Assembly (NCBI RefSeq): GCF_010915705.1
Contig: NZ_JAAIKE010000010.1
Span: 19,970-83,969, forward strand
Direction of reading: 5' to 3'
Source: Pseudotabrizicola algicola
GTDB lineage: Bacteria; Pseudomonadota; Alphaproteobacteria; Rhodobacterales; Rhodobacteraceae
DNA length: 64,000 nt
Shown: positions 42,401-51,211 of the stretch, in pieces
Numbering within the stretch: the first letter of the stretch is position 1
How the letters are laid out: each line of letters begins with the position of its first letter
Position numbers and translations under genes: made by a program
The notes under the pieces: generated by a model
Databases searched by the model: none
Seen by the model: the letters and a program-made list of their open reading frames with translations, nothing else
Told to the model about the DNA's origin: nothing

Positions 42401-43457
42401 AGCGCGCGGCATCGAGGCGGTCCGCCAGGACCGCGCGACGTACGACCTGCCGCCCGGCGATCCCCGCCCGGCGTCGCTGACGCGGGCCGTGGTGTTCGGC
42501 GCGCCGGATGCGGTGCTGATGGACCTGCCGCAGCTGACCGAGGACCAGCCCGCGCATCGGCCGATGGTAGCGGCGCATGCCGTGCCGTGGCCGGGCGAGA
42601 TGGCGGTGTTTCGCAGTCCTTCGACGGATGGGTTCGAGCTGCTGACCACGTTCGGCAGTCGCGCCCGGATCGGGGCTCTTGTCTCCGACTTCTTCGCAGG
42701 CCCCACCTCGCGCTTCGATCTCGGCAATGCGCTGGTGGTCGACTTGCTGACTGGCACGCTGGAGAGCGTCACCGACCTGACCCTGTTCGGCGGCGCCAAT
42801 GCGCTGGCTATCGAGGGCGCGCCGGGCGTCTGGGAGATCGTGCAGGCGGGTGCGGCCGAGCTGCTGGCGCCCGGCCGGTATCGGCTGACCCGCTTGCTGC
42901 GGGGTCAGCGAGGGACCGAGGGTGCCATGGGCAATCCGGCTCCGGCAGGCGCGCGGGTCGTCGTACTGGACACCGCGCTGGCGTCTCTGCCGATCGCCGA
43001 GGCCGACCTCGGCATCCCGTGGAACTGGCGCGTCGGCCCGGCGAGCCGTTCGGTCAGCGACGAGACCTATGTCGCGCAGGCATTCACGCCGGTGGGCGTG
43101 GGGCTGCGGCCGTTCTCCGTCGCCCATGTCGAGCAGCCGTGGCGCACGCCGCGTACGCCCGGCGATCTGACGATCCGCTGGAAACGCCGGTCCCGCGCGC
43201 TGTCCGCCGACAGCTGGGGCGGGCTCGAGGCTCCGCTGGCCGAGGAACTGGAGGCCTACGAGGTCGAGATCCTCGACGGTGCCGCCGTGAAGCGCGTGCT
43301 GCCTGCGAGCACCACCAGCGCGGTCTACGCCTCGGCCCAGCAGACCGCCGACTGGGGCGCGCCGCTCGCCCCCGGCGACACGCTCGACGTCCGCATCTAC
43401 CAGCTCTCCGCCCTCGTCGGGCGGGGCGCGTCCAAGACCGTCACCCTCACGTTCTGA
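39459..43457 (+). CDS. tail-tip megatron with TIM-barrel domain (GTA gp15-like)
   Basis: 1332 residues. Gly-rich hydrophobic N-terminus (GSAIGGAFGGAILGFSGAAIGGFIG), the rcc01698-like GTA_TIM domain in the middle (GIDNYMPLSDWRDGFEHLDA and WWSNEHYNRPGG), and C-terminal baseplate/tail-spike hub blocks (DDLVAAREGDILELTRGQETELPQALKW). Probably host-recognition and glycan-binding or -cleaving baseplate protein. Longest gene in the phage part. Confidence 0.93.
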   Translation: MATLVLGAVGSAIGGAFGGAILGFSGAAIGGFIGSTIGSVVDSWIVSSLAPAQKIEGQRLDSLRITSATEGAIIPRLYGRMRIGGNIIWATDFREETKTTTQGGGKGGGGGRVQTTEYLYYASFAVALCEGPITGIGRIWADGKPLDMTGITWRWYPGNETQGADPFISAKMGSANTPAYRGTAYVVFEELALSTYGNRLPQLSFEVFRPLADPDTAEGLVKAVTMIPASGEFTYATEAVRKTVGASTTVFGQTTGGTTSSENLNALPDEADIVVALDRLQAMAPTVESVSLVVAWIGDDLRAGSCKVRPGVEVSAKSTTPASWSVNGVSRASAFLVSRDEEGRPVYGGTPSDFAVVQAIQEMKARGLRVTFYPFILMDVSPGNTLPNPYSDSAAETGQPAFPWRGRITCSPAAGFAGTVDKTATAASQVAALFGAATPASFSVSGQSVSWTGLSGDWGLRRMVLHYAHLCAAAGGVDAFLIGTEMPGLTTIRSGASTYPAVQAYRDLLADVRSILGSGTKIGYAADWSEYFGHQPGDGSGDVFFHLDPLWADPEIDFVGIDNYMPLSDWRDGFEHLDAAEGWPAIHDRAYLQGNITGGEGFHWFYASAADRSAQVRTPITDGAASKPWVFRYKDLRAWWSNEHYNRPGGVESGTPTAWAPQSKPIWFTELGCPAIDRGTNQPNVFFDPKSSESFTPHFSRGWRDDAIQRAYLEATYLWWGEAANNPVSSVYGGRMVRVPECAAWTWDARPYPFFPALTDVWTDGANWRLGHWLTGRLGAVSLAALVRHLCLRAGLPESRIDVSGLWGAVEGYAITALESPRASITTLSRHFGFDAVETEGVIRFIMRGRASVANLAPDDLVAAREGDILELTRGQETELPQALKWQVARADEDYDAALVEARRITVDTTRIASESFPMAVPPEEAERRCRRALMEAWVGRESAAFRLPPSRLALDPADAIRFAHDGRLVDLRLVSIADAEARGIEAVRQDRATYDLPPGDPRPASLTRAVVFGAPDAVLMDLPQLTEDQPAHRPMVAAHAVPWPGEMAVFRSPSTDGFELLTTFGSRARIGALVSDFFAGPTSRFDLGNALVVDLLTGTLESVTDLTLFGGANALAIEGAPGVWEIVQAGAAELLAPGRYRLTRLLRGQRGTEGAMGNPAPAGARVVVLDTALASLPIAEADLGIPWNWRVGPASRSVSDETYVAQAFTPVGVGLRPFSVAHVEQPWRTPRTPGDLTIRWKRRSRALSADSWGGLEAPLAEELEAYEVEILDGAAVKRVLPASTTSAVYASAQQTADWGAPLAPGDTLDVRIYQLSALVGRGASKTVTLTF

Positions 43458-43467
43458 AGGCCATCAC

Positions 43468-44544
43468 ATGTCCGATGCCACGACCCATCTGCTGCTGCCC
43501 TTCATCCTGGCGGCGCAGGCCCAGAAGCATGTCACCCACAACGAGGCGCTGCGGTTCCTCGACGGGATCGTCCAGCTCTCCGTCCTCGACCGGGACCTGA
43601 CAGCGCCGCCTGCCAGCCCGGCCGATGGCGACCGTTACATCGTGGGATCGGGCGCGACGGGCGACTGGGCGGGCTGGGACCTGAACCTCGCGCTCTGGAC
43701 CGACGGCGCATGGCTGCGTCTGCCGCCGCGTACTGGCTGGCGGGCGTGGGTCGAGGACGAAGGATTGCTGCTGGTCTATGACGGCGCGGGCTGGGTCGGG
43801 ACCACGCCGGCCGCGCTACAGAACCTTGCGCTGCTGGGGCTCGGCACGACGGCGGATGCGTCTAACCCGTTCTCGGCCAAGCTGAACGCCGCGCTCTGGA
43901 CGGCGAAAACCTTGGCCGAGGGCGGGACCGGCGATCTGTTCTACACCATGAACAAGGAGGCTGCGGGCGACGATCTGGGCCTGACGCTGCAGACCGGGTT
44001 CGTGACCAAGGCGCTGGTGGGGCTCTTCGGCTCCGACCGCTTCCGCCTCGCGGTCTCGGCCGACGGCAGCACCTTCTTCGACGGTCTGAACGTTGACAAC
44101 GCCACCGGCATCGTCGACCAGCCGCGCCTGCCTCGGTTCAAGGCGTACACCAACTACGACAACTATGTCGGCGTCGGGAGTTGGACGAAGATCGGCCTGA
44201 ACAACACCGACTACAACGATCAGGGCGCCTTCGACGCCGCGAACAATTGGTTCGTGGTGCCGGTGGACGGCACCTATCTCTTCGGCGCGACGCTTATGTA
44301 CAAGGTCAATGCCAGCACGACCGCGCGCATGCGCGGGCGGCTCGTGCTGAACGGAACGACGGAAATCCGCGGCTCCCTCGGCGAAATCTCCGCCACCCAT
44401 GTCTCTCTCGCTACCGCGATCTGGCTGCAGACCATGGTGCCGCTGACCGCGGGCGATACCGTCGAGCTGCAGGGGTATTTCCGGGTCGCAGACGGCTACT
44501 TCGCCGCCGATCACACGTCCTTCTGGGGCTGCAAGATCGGCTGA
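43468..44544 (+). CDS. tail fibre, DUF2793 plus C1q-like tip
   Basis: 358 residues. N-half is DUF2793: LLLPFILAAQAQKHVTHNEALRFLDGIVQLSV with GWRAWVEDEGLLLVYDG. C-half (about 225-358) is beta-rich with FDAANNWFVVPVDGTYLFGATLMYKVN ... LTAGDTVELQGYFRVADG, which resembles C1q-like jelly-roll trimers used for receptor binding. Last gene of the phage structural operon. Confidence 0.88.
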   Translation: MSDATTHLLLPFILAAQAQKHVTHNEALRFLDGIVQLSVLDRDLTAPPASPADGDRYIVGSGATGDWAGWDLNLALWTDGAWLRLPPRTGWRAWVEDEGLLLVYDGAGWVGTTPAALQNLALLGLGTTADASNPFSAKLNAALWTAKTLAEGGTGDLFYTMNKEAAGDDLGLTLQTGFVTKALVGLFGSDRFRLAVSADGSTFFDGLNVDNATGIVDQPRLPRFKAYTNYDNYVGVGSWTKIGLNNTDYNDQGAFDAANNWFVVPVDGTYLFGATLMYKVNASTTARMRGRLVLNGTTEIRGSLGEISATHVSLATAIWLQTMVPLTAGDTVELQGYFRVADGYFAADHTSFWGCKIG

Positions 44545-44586
44545 GAGAGGCAGCTGACTTTGTACTCTCCGGCAAGCTGCACGCCG

Positions 44587-45738
44587 CTAGCGTGCTGGCG
44601 TTTCATCAGGGGGCGTCTGGCCCTCGAACTGACCAGTAAGCTTGAGAAGTTGCCGACGAAAGGCCGCGCCGTCTGCTGCGAGATCGACTGTGGCGAAACG
44701 AATGAGATGTCCGTGCACAGAAATGGCTTCGTCCATCGCTTCTCCGATCGTTGGGTGCAGCAGCACGCCCTCGGCGTGGTCCGCCAGCGCATCGCCCCGA
44801 CCTGTTTGCGAGCGGAGATAGGCGTAGACTTGGTAAAGGTATCCGCTGCGCAGCGTCGCCTCGCGCCGCCAGCCCGCCGTTACGATCCCGGTGAACTTGG
44901 TATCGATTACGATGCGCCGCGCCGCCACCTCATCGTCGAGCACTATATCGGTCTGCATGCCCGGCAGGATTTCCCGCGCGCCCTCGCTGCACCAATCGAG
45001 CGGCCAGTCGAGGCAGCTGCCAGTTCGTACATGCCATCGCACTGGCGGCAAGACAGTCCGGTAGAACCCGCCGACTGCACGCTCGAACAGTCGCCGCGCC
45101 CACTGCTCCTCTCGATCCGGCATCGGCAGGGGCCGTGGCCCCGCCCGTTCAGTCGGCAAAACAAGGTCCATAGCCAGGATCGCGGCCGCCAGCATCTGTT
45201 GATCCGCGGCGTCATGGCGGCCGATGCGGTCCGCGCTGAGCTCGGCTCGCGACGGCATCGCTCCAGCGACGCCGAGCGCCTGCATGTCCGCCGCCAGCCG
45301 TCGGCAGCGATGGCGGAGCTCGGGGCGTGCGACCAGTCGCGCCACCGCCTCCAGCGCGCCGCGGACGAAGCGGTTTCGGGGCGTGTCGACGCTGAGCTCC
45401 ATGAAACGGCACGCCACGGCGCCGCGCGCGAGCAGCTGTCGGCGCTCCGTGCGCAGGACGTCGATCCGGCCCCGTACCCGGGAGAGGTCGGCACTGCGCG
45501 GACGGTAACCGAGGCTCAGTTGTCGGCGCTGGCGTTCCTCAACCGCTTGCGCCAGAAGCTCGGCGACGAGATCGGCGATCTCGTCCGGGTTGTGCTCCGC
45601 GTCGACGCGCGTGCGGCCCGAGGTCCGGAACAGGTCCGAAGCGTAGAGCATCAGGAGCCAGATGTTGCGCACCGGGATGCGGCCGATGAAGCCCGCCGCA
45701 GCGGTCTCGTTCGCCAACCCGGCGTCGGCGATCACCAT
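44587..45738 (-). CDS. mcrC: McrC-like nuclease subunit
   Basis: 383 residues from ATG 45738, which overlaps the McrB stop; a longer frame runs into mcrB without a plausible start. McrC signatures are RIPVRNIWLLMLYASDLF near the start, the DIVL...IVIDTKF (PD-(D/E)xK) core at about 268-295 and a YQVYAYL helix. Partner nuclease that is activated by the McrB motor. Converges with the phage tail fibre gene, 42 bp apart. Confidence 0.92.
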   Translation of the reverse strand: MVIADAGLANETAAAGFIGRIPVRNIWLLMLYASDLFRTSGRTRVDAEHNPDEIADLVAELLAQAVEERQRRQLSLGYRPRSADLSRVRGRIDVLRTERRQLLARGAVACRFMELSVDTPRNRFVRGALEAVARLVARPELRHRCRRLAADMQALGVAGAMPSRAELSADRIGRHDAADQQMLAAAILAMDLVLPTERAGPRPLPMPDREEQWARRLFERAVGGFYRTVLPPVRWHVRTGSCLDWPLDWCSEGAREILPGMQTDIVLDDEVAARRIVIDTKFTGIVTAGWRREATLRSGYLYQVYAYLRSQTGRGDALADHAEGVLLHPTIGEAMDEAISVHGHLIRFATVDLAADGAAFRRQLLKLTGQFEGQTPPDETPAR

Positions 45739-47936
45739 CCCTGCAACAGGCGGTCGAGAGCCTCGCGCGCCGATTTCGGGGCGTCGAACCAGTATTCGTC
45801 GAGGAGCGGCCCGATCTCTGTCTCGGCGACCTGACGGAACCATTCGCGCGTGGCGCCGGGTTCGAGCCTGGCTGTCGGCGTGACGTAGCTGTGCCCGATC
45901 TCGAACTGGCGGCCAAATGCCTCCGCAACCTGCGCGTTCAGTGCGAGGATGCGCCGCTCAATGTCGTCGACGAGGGCTGGATCGACACCACCCTTATCCG
46001 TCACCCACCGCCGCCAGGCAGGTCCGAGCCTCGGCTCAAGTCCGACGAAGGCGAAGCGTCTGCGGAACGCGAGGTCGACCAGCGCCAGCGAACGGTCTGC
46101 GATGTTCATCGTGCCAATGACAAAGAGATTCTCGGGCACATGAACCGGGCGGCGTTTGCCGTCAGCATCGGGATAGCAGAGTTCGAGCGCCTCGCGCGGC
46201 GTGCGTTTTCCAGCCTCGAGAAGGGTAAGCAGTTCGCCGAAAATCTGTGCGGGGTTACCGCGGTTGATCTCTTCGATGATTACGACGAAGCGGGCTTCTG
46301 GCCGGCTCAGCGCCGCACGGATCGCCTCCATGAAGACGCCGTCGGCAAGGGTCAGCTTGCCATCGCCGCTCGGACGCCAGCCTCGCACGAAATCCTCGTA
46401 GGAGAGGTTTGGGTGGAACTGGACCGCACGGACGCGCGCCTCGTCGCGTTCCCCCATCAGTGCGAACGCGAGGCGCTTGGCCATCCAAGTCTTGCCCGTT
46501 CCCGGCGGTCCCTGCAGGATCAGGTTCTTGCGCGTGCGCAAGCGCTCCAGCAGGCGGTCGATCTCCCCGCGCTCCAGAAAACATCCCTCGCGCAGGATGT
46601 CGTCAACATCGTATGGCACAGCTGGCGCTGGCGTCTGGACCGGATCGACAACAGCCGCATCTTCTTCGTCCTCATTGGGCGCGGCGCCTCCTTGGTCGGC
46701 CTCGGCCTGAGACTCTTCGGGCCCTTTATAGTGCCATGCGGCCAGCGACAGTTCGGGGAAGCTGTGGACCGGGTAGCTTTCCTCAGAAAAGCGCGCCTTC
46801 AGATCGTCCACCAGCTTGAGATAGGTCGCGCCACTGCATGGCTTCTGCGGCCCTATCGTCGGGACCCGCATCTGTAACCGGCTAGTGAGGAACGAGCGCG
46901 AGTTGCTATCAAGGGTCGGGAACTCCCACGGATGCGACCAGTAAAGCCCGGTCGAGAGGTTCCATGAGGCGCCCCAAACGCCGATGGCCGCGTCGTAGTC
47001 GGCGATGAATTGGTCTCGCTGATCGGGTTGATCAGAATCCACCAGCGCTGCAGCGGCAGCGAACAGGTCCCATAGCTTGTCGATGTCGCCTTCGCCGCGC
47101 TTGTCGCCGTATCGAAAGAACCAGGATCGCTGGTTGTTGAGGACCGGAATTCCCTCGAAGGTGCTCGGAGGCTCCTCCTCCACGCCGATCAGCTTGGCAA
47201 GCGCTCCCGCGATTGCGCTCCGATTGGAGTCGGTCATGGATCGGTTGAACGTGCCCATCGCCGTAAAGGGGCAGATGTCGCGCAGTGGGCCAGTACCGCC
47301 TTCCGGGTAGCGGTCCTGCAAATACCCGAGCCCCGCCATCTCTTGCGCGATTGCATGGATGCCGTCGATCAGGGGCTTGCGGTCTGCCCGGTAGTCCAGG
47401 AGCTTTGCCGCAACGGCGCTGTAGAAGGATGTCCAGCGGAAACGCTGCTCGCCGTCCGCGTCGCCGAACCGCTCCCGCCAGAACGGTTCATTCCGGAACC
47501 GGTCGAGGTCCTGCTGCTGGCCGTCGAATGTGAAGGCGAGGAGGCCATCCTCCATCCAGCCGCCCGGCGCGACCCGCCAAACCGTGGCGCGGTTTGTGTA
47601 GAAGTACCATTCGCGGGGCGGCGATACGGGCGTCCAGTTGACCTGAACACGCTTGCCATCGTCCAGATTGGCAGTGATCGTGCCGACCGCCTTTATGGCC
47701 ATCACTGAGACAGTGGCACCGCGGTTGTCGAACGGCAGTTCCCGCTTGCGAGTATAGGATGACTTGATCGCGATCCTGTCCCCCGGGCGCATTGAGCGCA
47801 CGAGATCGCCATACTTGCCGTCTTCGTAGCCGTTCTCCCAGATGCCTTCAGCGAGAAATCTGGGCGTCTGGTCCTCGGTGCGATTATACGCGGCACCGAC
47901 GAACCAGCTTGGCCTGGTGTTTGAAATTTCCGACAT
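45732..47936 (-). CDS. mcrB: McrB-like AAA+ GTPase with N-terminal EVE domain
   Basis: 734 residues. Residues about 10-140 (SWFVGAAYNRTEDQTPRF, MRPGDRIAIKSSYTRKR, AVGTITANLDDGKRVQVNW) match an EVE (YTH-like, modified-base-binding) domain. A spacer of variable sequence follows to about 440. The McrB motor has Walker A GPPGTGKTW (about 476-484), VVIIEEINRGN (Walker B), and the MNIADRSLALVD block. EVE-McrB proteins recognise modified cytosine and feed DNA to McrC. Start is 18 bp after the Res stop. Confidence 0.93.
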   Translation of the reverse strand: MSEISNTRPSWFVGAAYNRTEDQTPRFLAEGIWENGYEDGKYGDLVRSMRPGDRIAIKSSYTRKRELPFDNRGATVSVMAIKAVGTITANLDDGKRVQVNWTPVSPPREWYFYTNRATVWRVAPGGWMEDGLLAFTFDGQQQDLDRFRNEPFWRERFGDADGEQRFRWTSFYSAVAAKLLDYRADRKPLIDGIHAIAQEMAGLGYLQDRYPEGGTGPLRDICPFTAMGTFNRSMTDSNRSAIAGALAKLIGVEEEPPSTFEGIPVLNNQRSWFFRYGDKRGEGDIDKLWDLFAAAAALVDSDQPDQRDQFIADYDAAIGVWGASWNLSTGLYWSHPWEFPTLDSNSRSFLTSRLQMRVPTIGPQKPCSGATYLKLVDDLKARFSEESYPVHSFPELSLAAWHYKGPEESQAEADQGGAAPNEDEEDAAVVDPVQTPAPAVPYDVDDILREGCFLERGEIDRLLERLRTRKNLILQGPPGTGKTWMAKRLAFALMGERDEARVRAVQFHPNLSYEDFVRGWRPSGDGKLTLADGVFMEAIRAALSRPEARFVVIIEEINRGNPAQIFGELLTLLEAGKRTPREALELCYPDADGKRRPVHVPENLFVIGTMNIADRSLALVDLAFRRRFAFVGLEPRLGPAWRRWVTDKGGVDPALVDDIERRILALNAQVAEAFGRQFEIGHSYVTPTARLEPGATREWFRQVAETEIGPLLDEYWFDAPKSAREALDRLLQGW

Positions 47937-47953
47937 TCGCCAAAAAACCCCGT

Positions 47954-50900
47954 CTATGCCGCCATTCGATTTATTATTGAGGCGACATAGGTGTCTTTTT
48001 GATCCTCCATGAATAGGACATGCATATCCTCCAATTCATGGATCGTCTTGCCCCAGTTCAGTTTGCCGAACCGTGTCGGTGTGACGATAAAGCTGTTCAG
48101 TACGACGTCTTCGCTGGCGAGCCTTGCCTGGATGCCCTTGATGACCTGATGGAACTCAATCTTCTTGTGGCCAGGGCCTTCATGCTGGAGGCCATGAGGC
48201 TCGACGAAAGCCAAGTGCTGTCTGCCGTCCTTCACGAGCCATAGAAGGAAGTCGGGATAGAAATTTCCTGCCTCAAAAAAGCCCACCCCGCGCCCGCGGC
48301 TCTCGTTGCGAAGCAAGAAGAGTTCAATTCCCTCCGCCGCCAGCCGTGCTTGATCCTTTTCGATGAAAAGGCGCAGATCATCCAAGAACTGGAATTCGCT
48401 CTCATTCAATGAAACCGGTGCGATCTGGATTTTGCTTCCCTTGGCCGCATGAAGCACGGGCTCGTAGAGATGCGCGCCAAACAGGCAGCCTTTCAAGTCG
48501 CCAGCACGCAACACCCCGGCTTTTCGAGCCGATATCTCGCCGGTGAGGTTCTGGATGTCGTTGATGAGCGCGGTTTCGCTGGCATCGACGATTAGCTGGT
48601 ATTCGTCCGCTTCGGGCAGGCTTCCGTTGCCGGCCTCGATCTCACGGAGCTCAAGGCGTGGCTCGATAAAGGCCGCCTTGCAGTAGTTGTAGTATTCTTC
48701 CGAGAACCTCTGCAGGAGTTCCGCCGCCATCTCCTGCCAAAGCGCAACGTTCCCAAAATCCGAGAACTCCATCTTCCCAGAAGGCACGACGACCTTGTAC
48801 CAGGTCCGGTCAGTGAGCAGCGCCCTGATCATGGACTTGGAAATATTGAGATTGTGCCAGGTGCGCTCACGCTTGAATTTCTCAAGCCGGAAGAACAGGT
48901 CATCGTAGTCAAGGAAGTCCAGGTGACCATCCTCGAAAACGGTCTCCTCCTTGGTGCCCAGCTTGGTGCCCTTCTTGGACTCGAGAGACTGGATACGAGG
49001 ATACCAATCTATCGCGACGCCCTTTTGGCGTATCTTTTCTGGGATCAGCGTCAGGGCCGGCACAGCGCCATCCCTCTTGAAATCGTACTCGCGACCGTCA
49101 CCGCGCTTCTTTCGGGGCCGCAGCACCTTGAGGCGTTGCCCGAAGTCGTATGTGACTGTCAGCGGAACTGTGAAGACCTGCTTCTGATCGTTGCGGGGCA
49201 GCTCTTCCTCTTCGAGGAACTTCCGGAATCGCTCCATGAAGTCAGCCTCGATCCCGAAGACATTCAGGGTCTCGACGTACTGGATGAGTTCCGGTTGATG
49301 GGTAGGGGTGGCGAAGCCGCTGCGCTGGAGCGACCAGTCATACCCCTTTAGCCGGACGCCGCGCCCGAAAAGCTGGATGATCTGCGCGCCTTCGCTCTTG
49401 CCGACATGCATGAGACCAAGGGTGCTGACGCGCCAGCAATCCCAGCCCTCGACAAAGCGCTTGGAACCGATGAGCAGATTGACCGGGGAGCTGGAGAGGT
49501 TGATCTGCCCGAACATCGTCTCGGCAAACTCGGATTCCAGGACCGCGACGTTATCGAACTCCTGCTCAGCAATATGGGTCGCCAAGCCAGATGCGTCGCC
49601 GACGTTGATGAGCCCGAACGGCTTCTCGGCCTGTCCGACGCGTAGCATGATCTCGTTCTCGTCGCCCTTGATCCGGGCAATCGACAACTCACCACCGGCC
49701 CTGTTCTGAAAGAGCTTTTCGAGGATGTCGCGGAACAGGTCGCCGGGCTTCCAGCCCTCCCGAAGCATGAGCTGCTGCAGGTAGACGAAACCGCCGGCGA
49801 ATATGTCGCCGCCATTCTCATCGAGGAGACCGGTCTCCTGAGCGTTACCGGTGAGGATCCGCTCGATTTCGGCAGCCGATGTACCCTCGCTCTTCAGGAA
49901 CTTCGCGATGAAGGCGAGGATCTTGCCTACGTCAGAAACCGTGGCCTTCTCCGCCTTGGATCCGGTGGCCTTGGTCACGCTGGAACCGACGAAAACCCAG
50001 AGCGGCTTTTCGATGTTGTAGGGGGTATAGAGTGTCTGCTTGTCCTCGTAGAGCTTCAGCTGCTGGTAGAAACTCAGAAGACACGCAGTTAGGTACGAGA
50101 ACTCAAGCTGGGAGAAGGTCCGCGGAAGGTTGAAGATGCGGTAGTCCTTGCCGTAGCCGTCCTCGTAAAAGTACCGGTACGAATAGTCAAACAGGATCGT
50201 CTTCGCGTAGGATGCTTCGATTTCGGGACGCTTTGCGGCAGTGACAGCCTCCTTCAGCGTCGCCGAATACTCGAAGACGAAACCCTTCTCCGACAGGCGG
50301 GCGCGGCTTCGGAACCAGCCGCGCTCTTCCTGGCTTCCCATGCCACGATGGGCCTCGTCGACGAGCAGCAGGTTCTGGTCGCCGAGATTCCGCGTCGCGA
50401 TGACGTTGGGCCCGTCGGTGTCTCCGAGCTTGGTCACCTCGGTGAAGTCCACCTGGCGCAGCCCGTTCTTTCCCGAGGACAGCAGGTCGCCGCTGTCCGT
50501 CAGCAGGCGTGACGCGACAATGTTGCTGCCCTTCATCTCACGCGCGTGCTGCAGGGAAAGTTGCTCGTTCGGCGTGATCAGCACGGTCCGCGTCAGGTCG
50601 TGCTTGAGTGGCGACTTCGAGGCGTAGTGCCGGAATTGCAGGAAGTTGACGTGCATCAGCAACGTCTTCCCCGAGCCGGTGGCGTTCTGCAGGCAGAGCT
50701 TGTTCAGGTCATCGAGCTCGTAGGGCGTGATCCCCGTCTCGTAGCCCTCATCGGTCCAGTACTTGTCGAAGGCATCGACATAGGCGTTCAGCGCGTCCAG
50801 CAGCGCGGCGCGATCTGCGAAGAACCGGTCGAGATAGATCTCGGCGAACAGCAGCGAGAGCCACTGGTAGTACTTCCAGACGATCGGCCGGTCGCGCTTC

Positions 50901-51208
50901 TCGTTGATCGCGAGCGTGTGGCTGACGATGTTGTGCTCATAGCGCAGCAGATCGGCCCGCGTGATCTGGGCGCCCGCCTGCAGATGGACGTCCAGCGCCT
51001 TGTAGAAGTGGTGCAGGTTCTCGGCCGTCATGCCCTCGGGTGCATCCTTCACCGTCTTGGCCAGCGGCTGCACCGGCCGCAGGGTGCGCTTGCCGTCCTT
51101 GTGGTCCTTAAGCGGATCGAAGCCGAACAGGCTGACGATCCACTGGTTCAGCACCAGCTTGTGGCCGAAGGGGAGCGGCTTGACCTTGGATTTGGGCTTT
51201 CTCGCCAT
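47954..51208 (-). CDS. type III-like restriction helicase-nuclease (Res)
   Basis: 1084 residues. SF2 motifs: [10 protein letters not shown] (about 176-185), [11 protein letters not shown] (DEAH about 284), [21 protein letters not shown] (motif VI). At the C-terminus [10 protein letters not shown] and AFVEPHG (about 980-1005) form the PD-(D/E)xK nuclease of type III Res subunits. Three bases downstream of the Mod gene; together a Mod-Res pair as in type III R-M, which cleaves after ATP-driven communication between sites. Confidence 0.92.
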   Translation of the reverse strand: MARKPKSKVKPLPFGHKLVLNQWIVSLFGFDPLKDHKDGKRTLRPVQPLAKTVKDAPEGMTAENLHHFYKALDVHLQAGAQITRADLLRYEHNIVSHTLAINEKRDRPIVWKYYQWLSLLFAEIYLDRFFADRAALLDALNAYVDAFDKYWTDEGYETGITPYELDDLNKLCLQNATGSGKTLLMHVNFLQFRHYASKSPLKHDLTRTVLITPNEQLSLQHAREMKGSNIVASRLLTDSGDLLSSGKNGLRQVDFTEVTKLGDTDGPNVIATRNLGDQNLLLVDEAHRGMGSQEERGWFRSRARLSEKGFVFEYSATLKEAVTAAKRPEIEASYAKTILFDYSYRYFYEDGYGKDYRIFNLPRTFSQLEFSYLTACLLSFYQQLKLYEDKQTLYTPYNIEKPLWVFVGSSVTKATGSKAEKATVSDVGKILAFIAKFLKSEGTSAAEIERILTGNAQETGLLDENGGDIFAGGFVYLQQLMLREGWKPGDLFRDILEKLFQNRAGGELSIARIKGDENEIMLRVGQAEKPFGLINVGDASGLATHIAEQEFDNVAVLESEFAETMFGQINLSSSPVNLLIGSKRFVEGWDCWRVSTLGLMHVGKSEGAQIIQLFGRGVRLKGYDWSLQRSGFATPTHQPELIQYVETLNVFGIEADFMERFRKFLEEEELPRNDQKQVFTVPLTVTYDFGQRLKVLRPRKKRGDGREYDFKRDGAVPALTLIPEKIRQKGVAIDWYPRIQSLESKKGTKLGTKEETVFEDGHLDFLDYDDLFFRLEKFKRERTWHNLNISKSMIRALLTDRTWYKVVVPSGKMEFSDFGNVALWQEMAAELLQRFSEEYYNYCKAAFIEPRLELREIEAGNGSLPEADEYQLIVDASETALINDIQNLTGEISARKAGVLRAGDLKGCLFGAHLYEPVLHAAKGSKIQIAPVSLNESEFQFLDDLRLFIEKDQARLAAEGIELFLLRNESRGRGVGFFEAGNFYPDFLLWLVKDGRQHLAFVEPHGLQHEGPGHKKIEFHQVIKGIQARLASEDVVLNSFIVTPTRFGKLNWGKTIHELEDMHVLFMEDQKDTYVASIINRMAA

Positions 51209-51211
51209 CGA

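Larger units (their letters stand above)
1675..44544. mobile_element. siphovirus-type prophage with GTA-like tail tip
   Basis: Gene order from integrase through repressor, replication, packaging, head, tail, lysis to tail fibre is complete and consecutive. No att repeats were found at the ends; left end set at the recombinase cassette and right end at the last tail gene. All essential modules have intact reading frames, so it may be inducible. If the defence operon is cargo of the same element, the right end would be further right. Confidence 0.75.
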
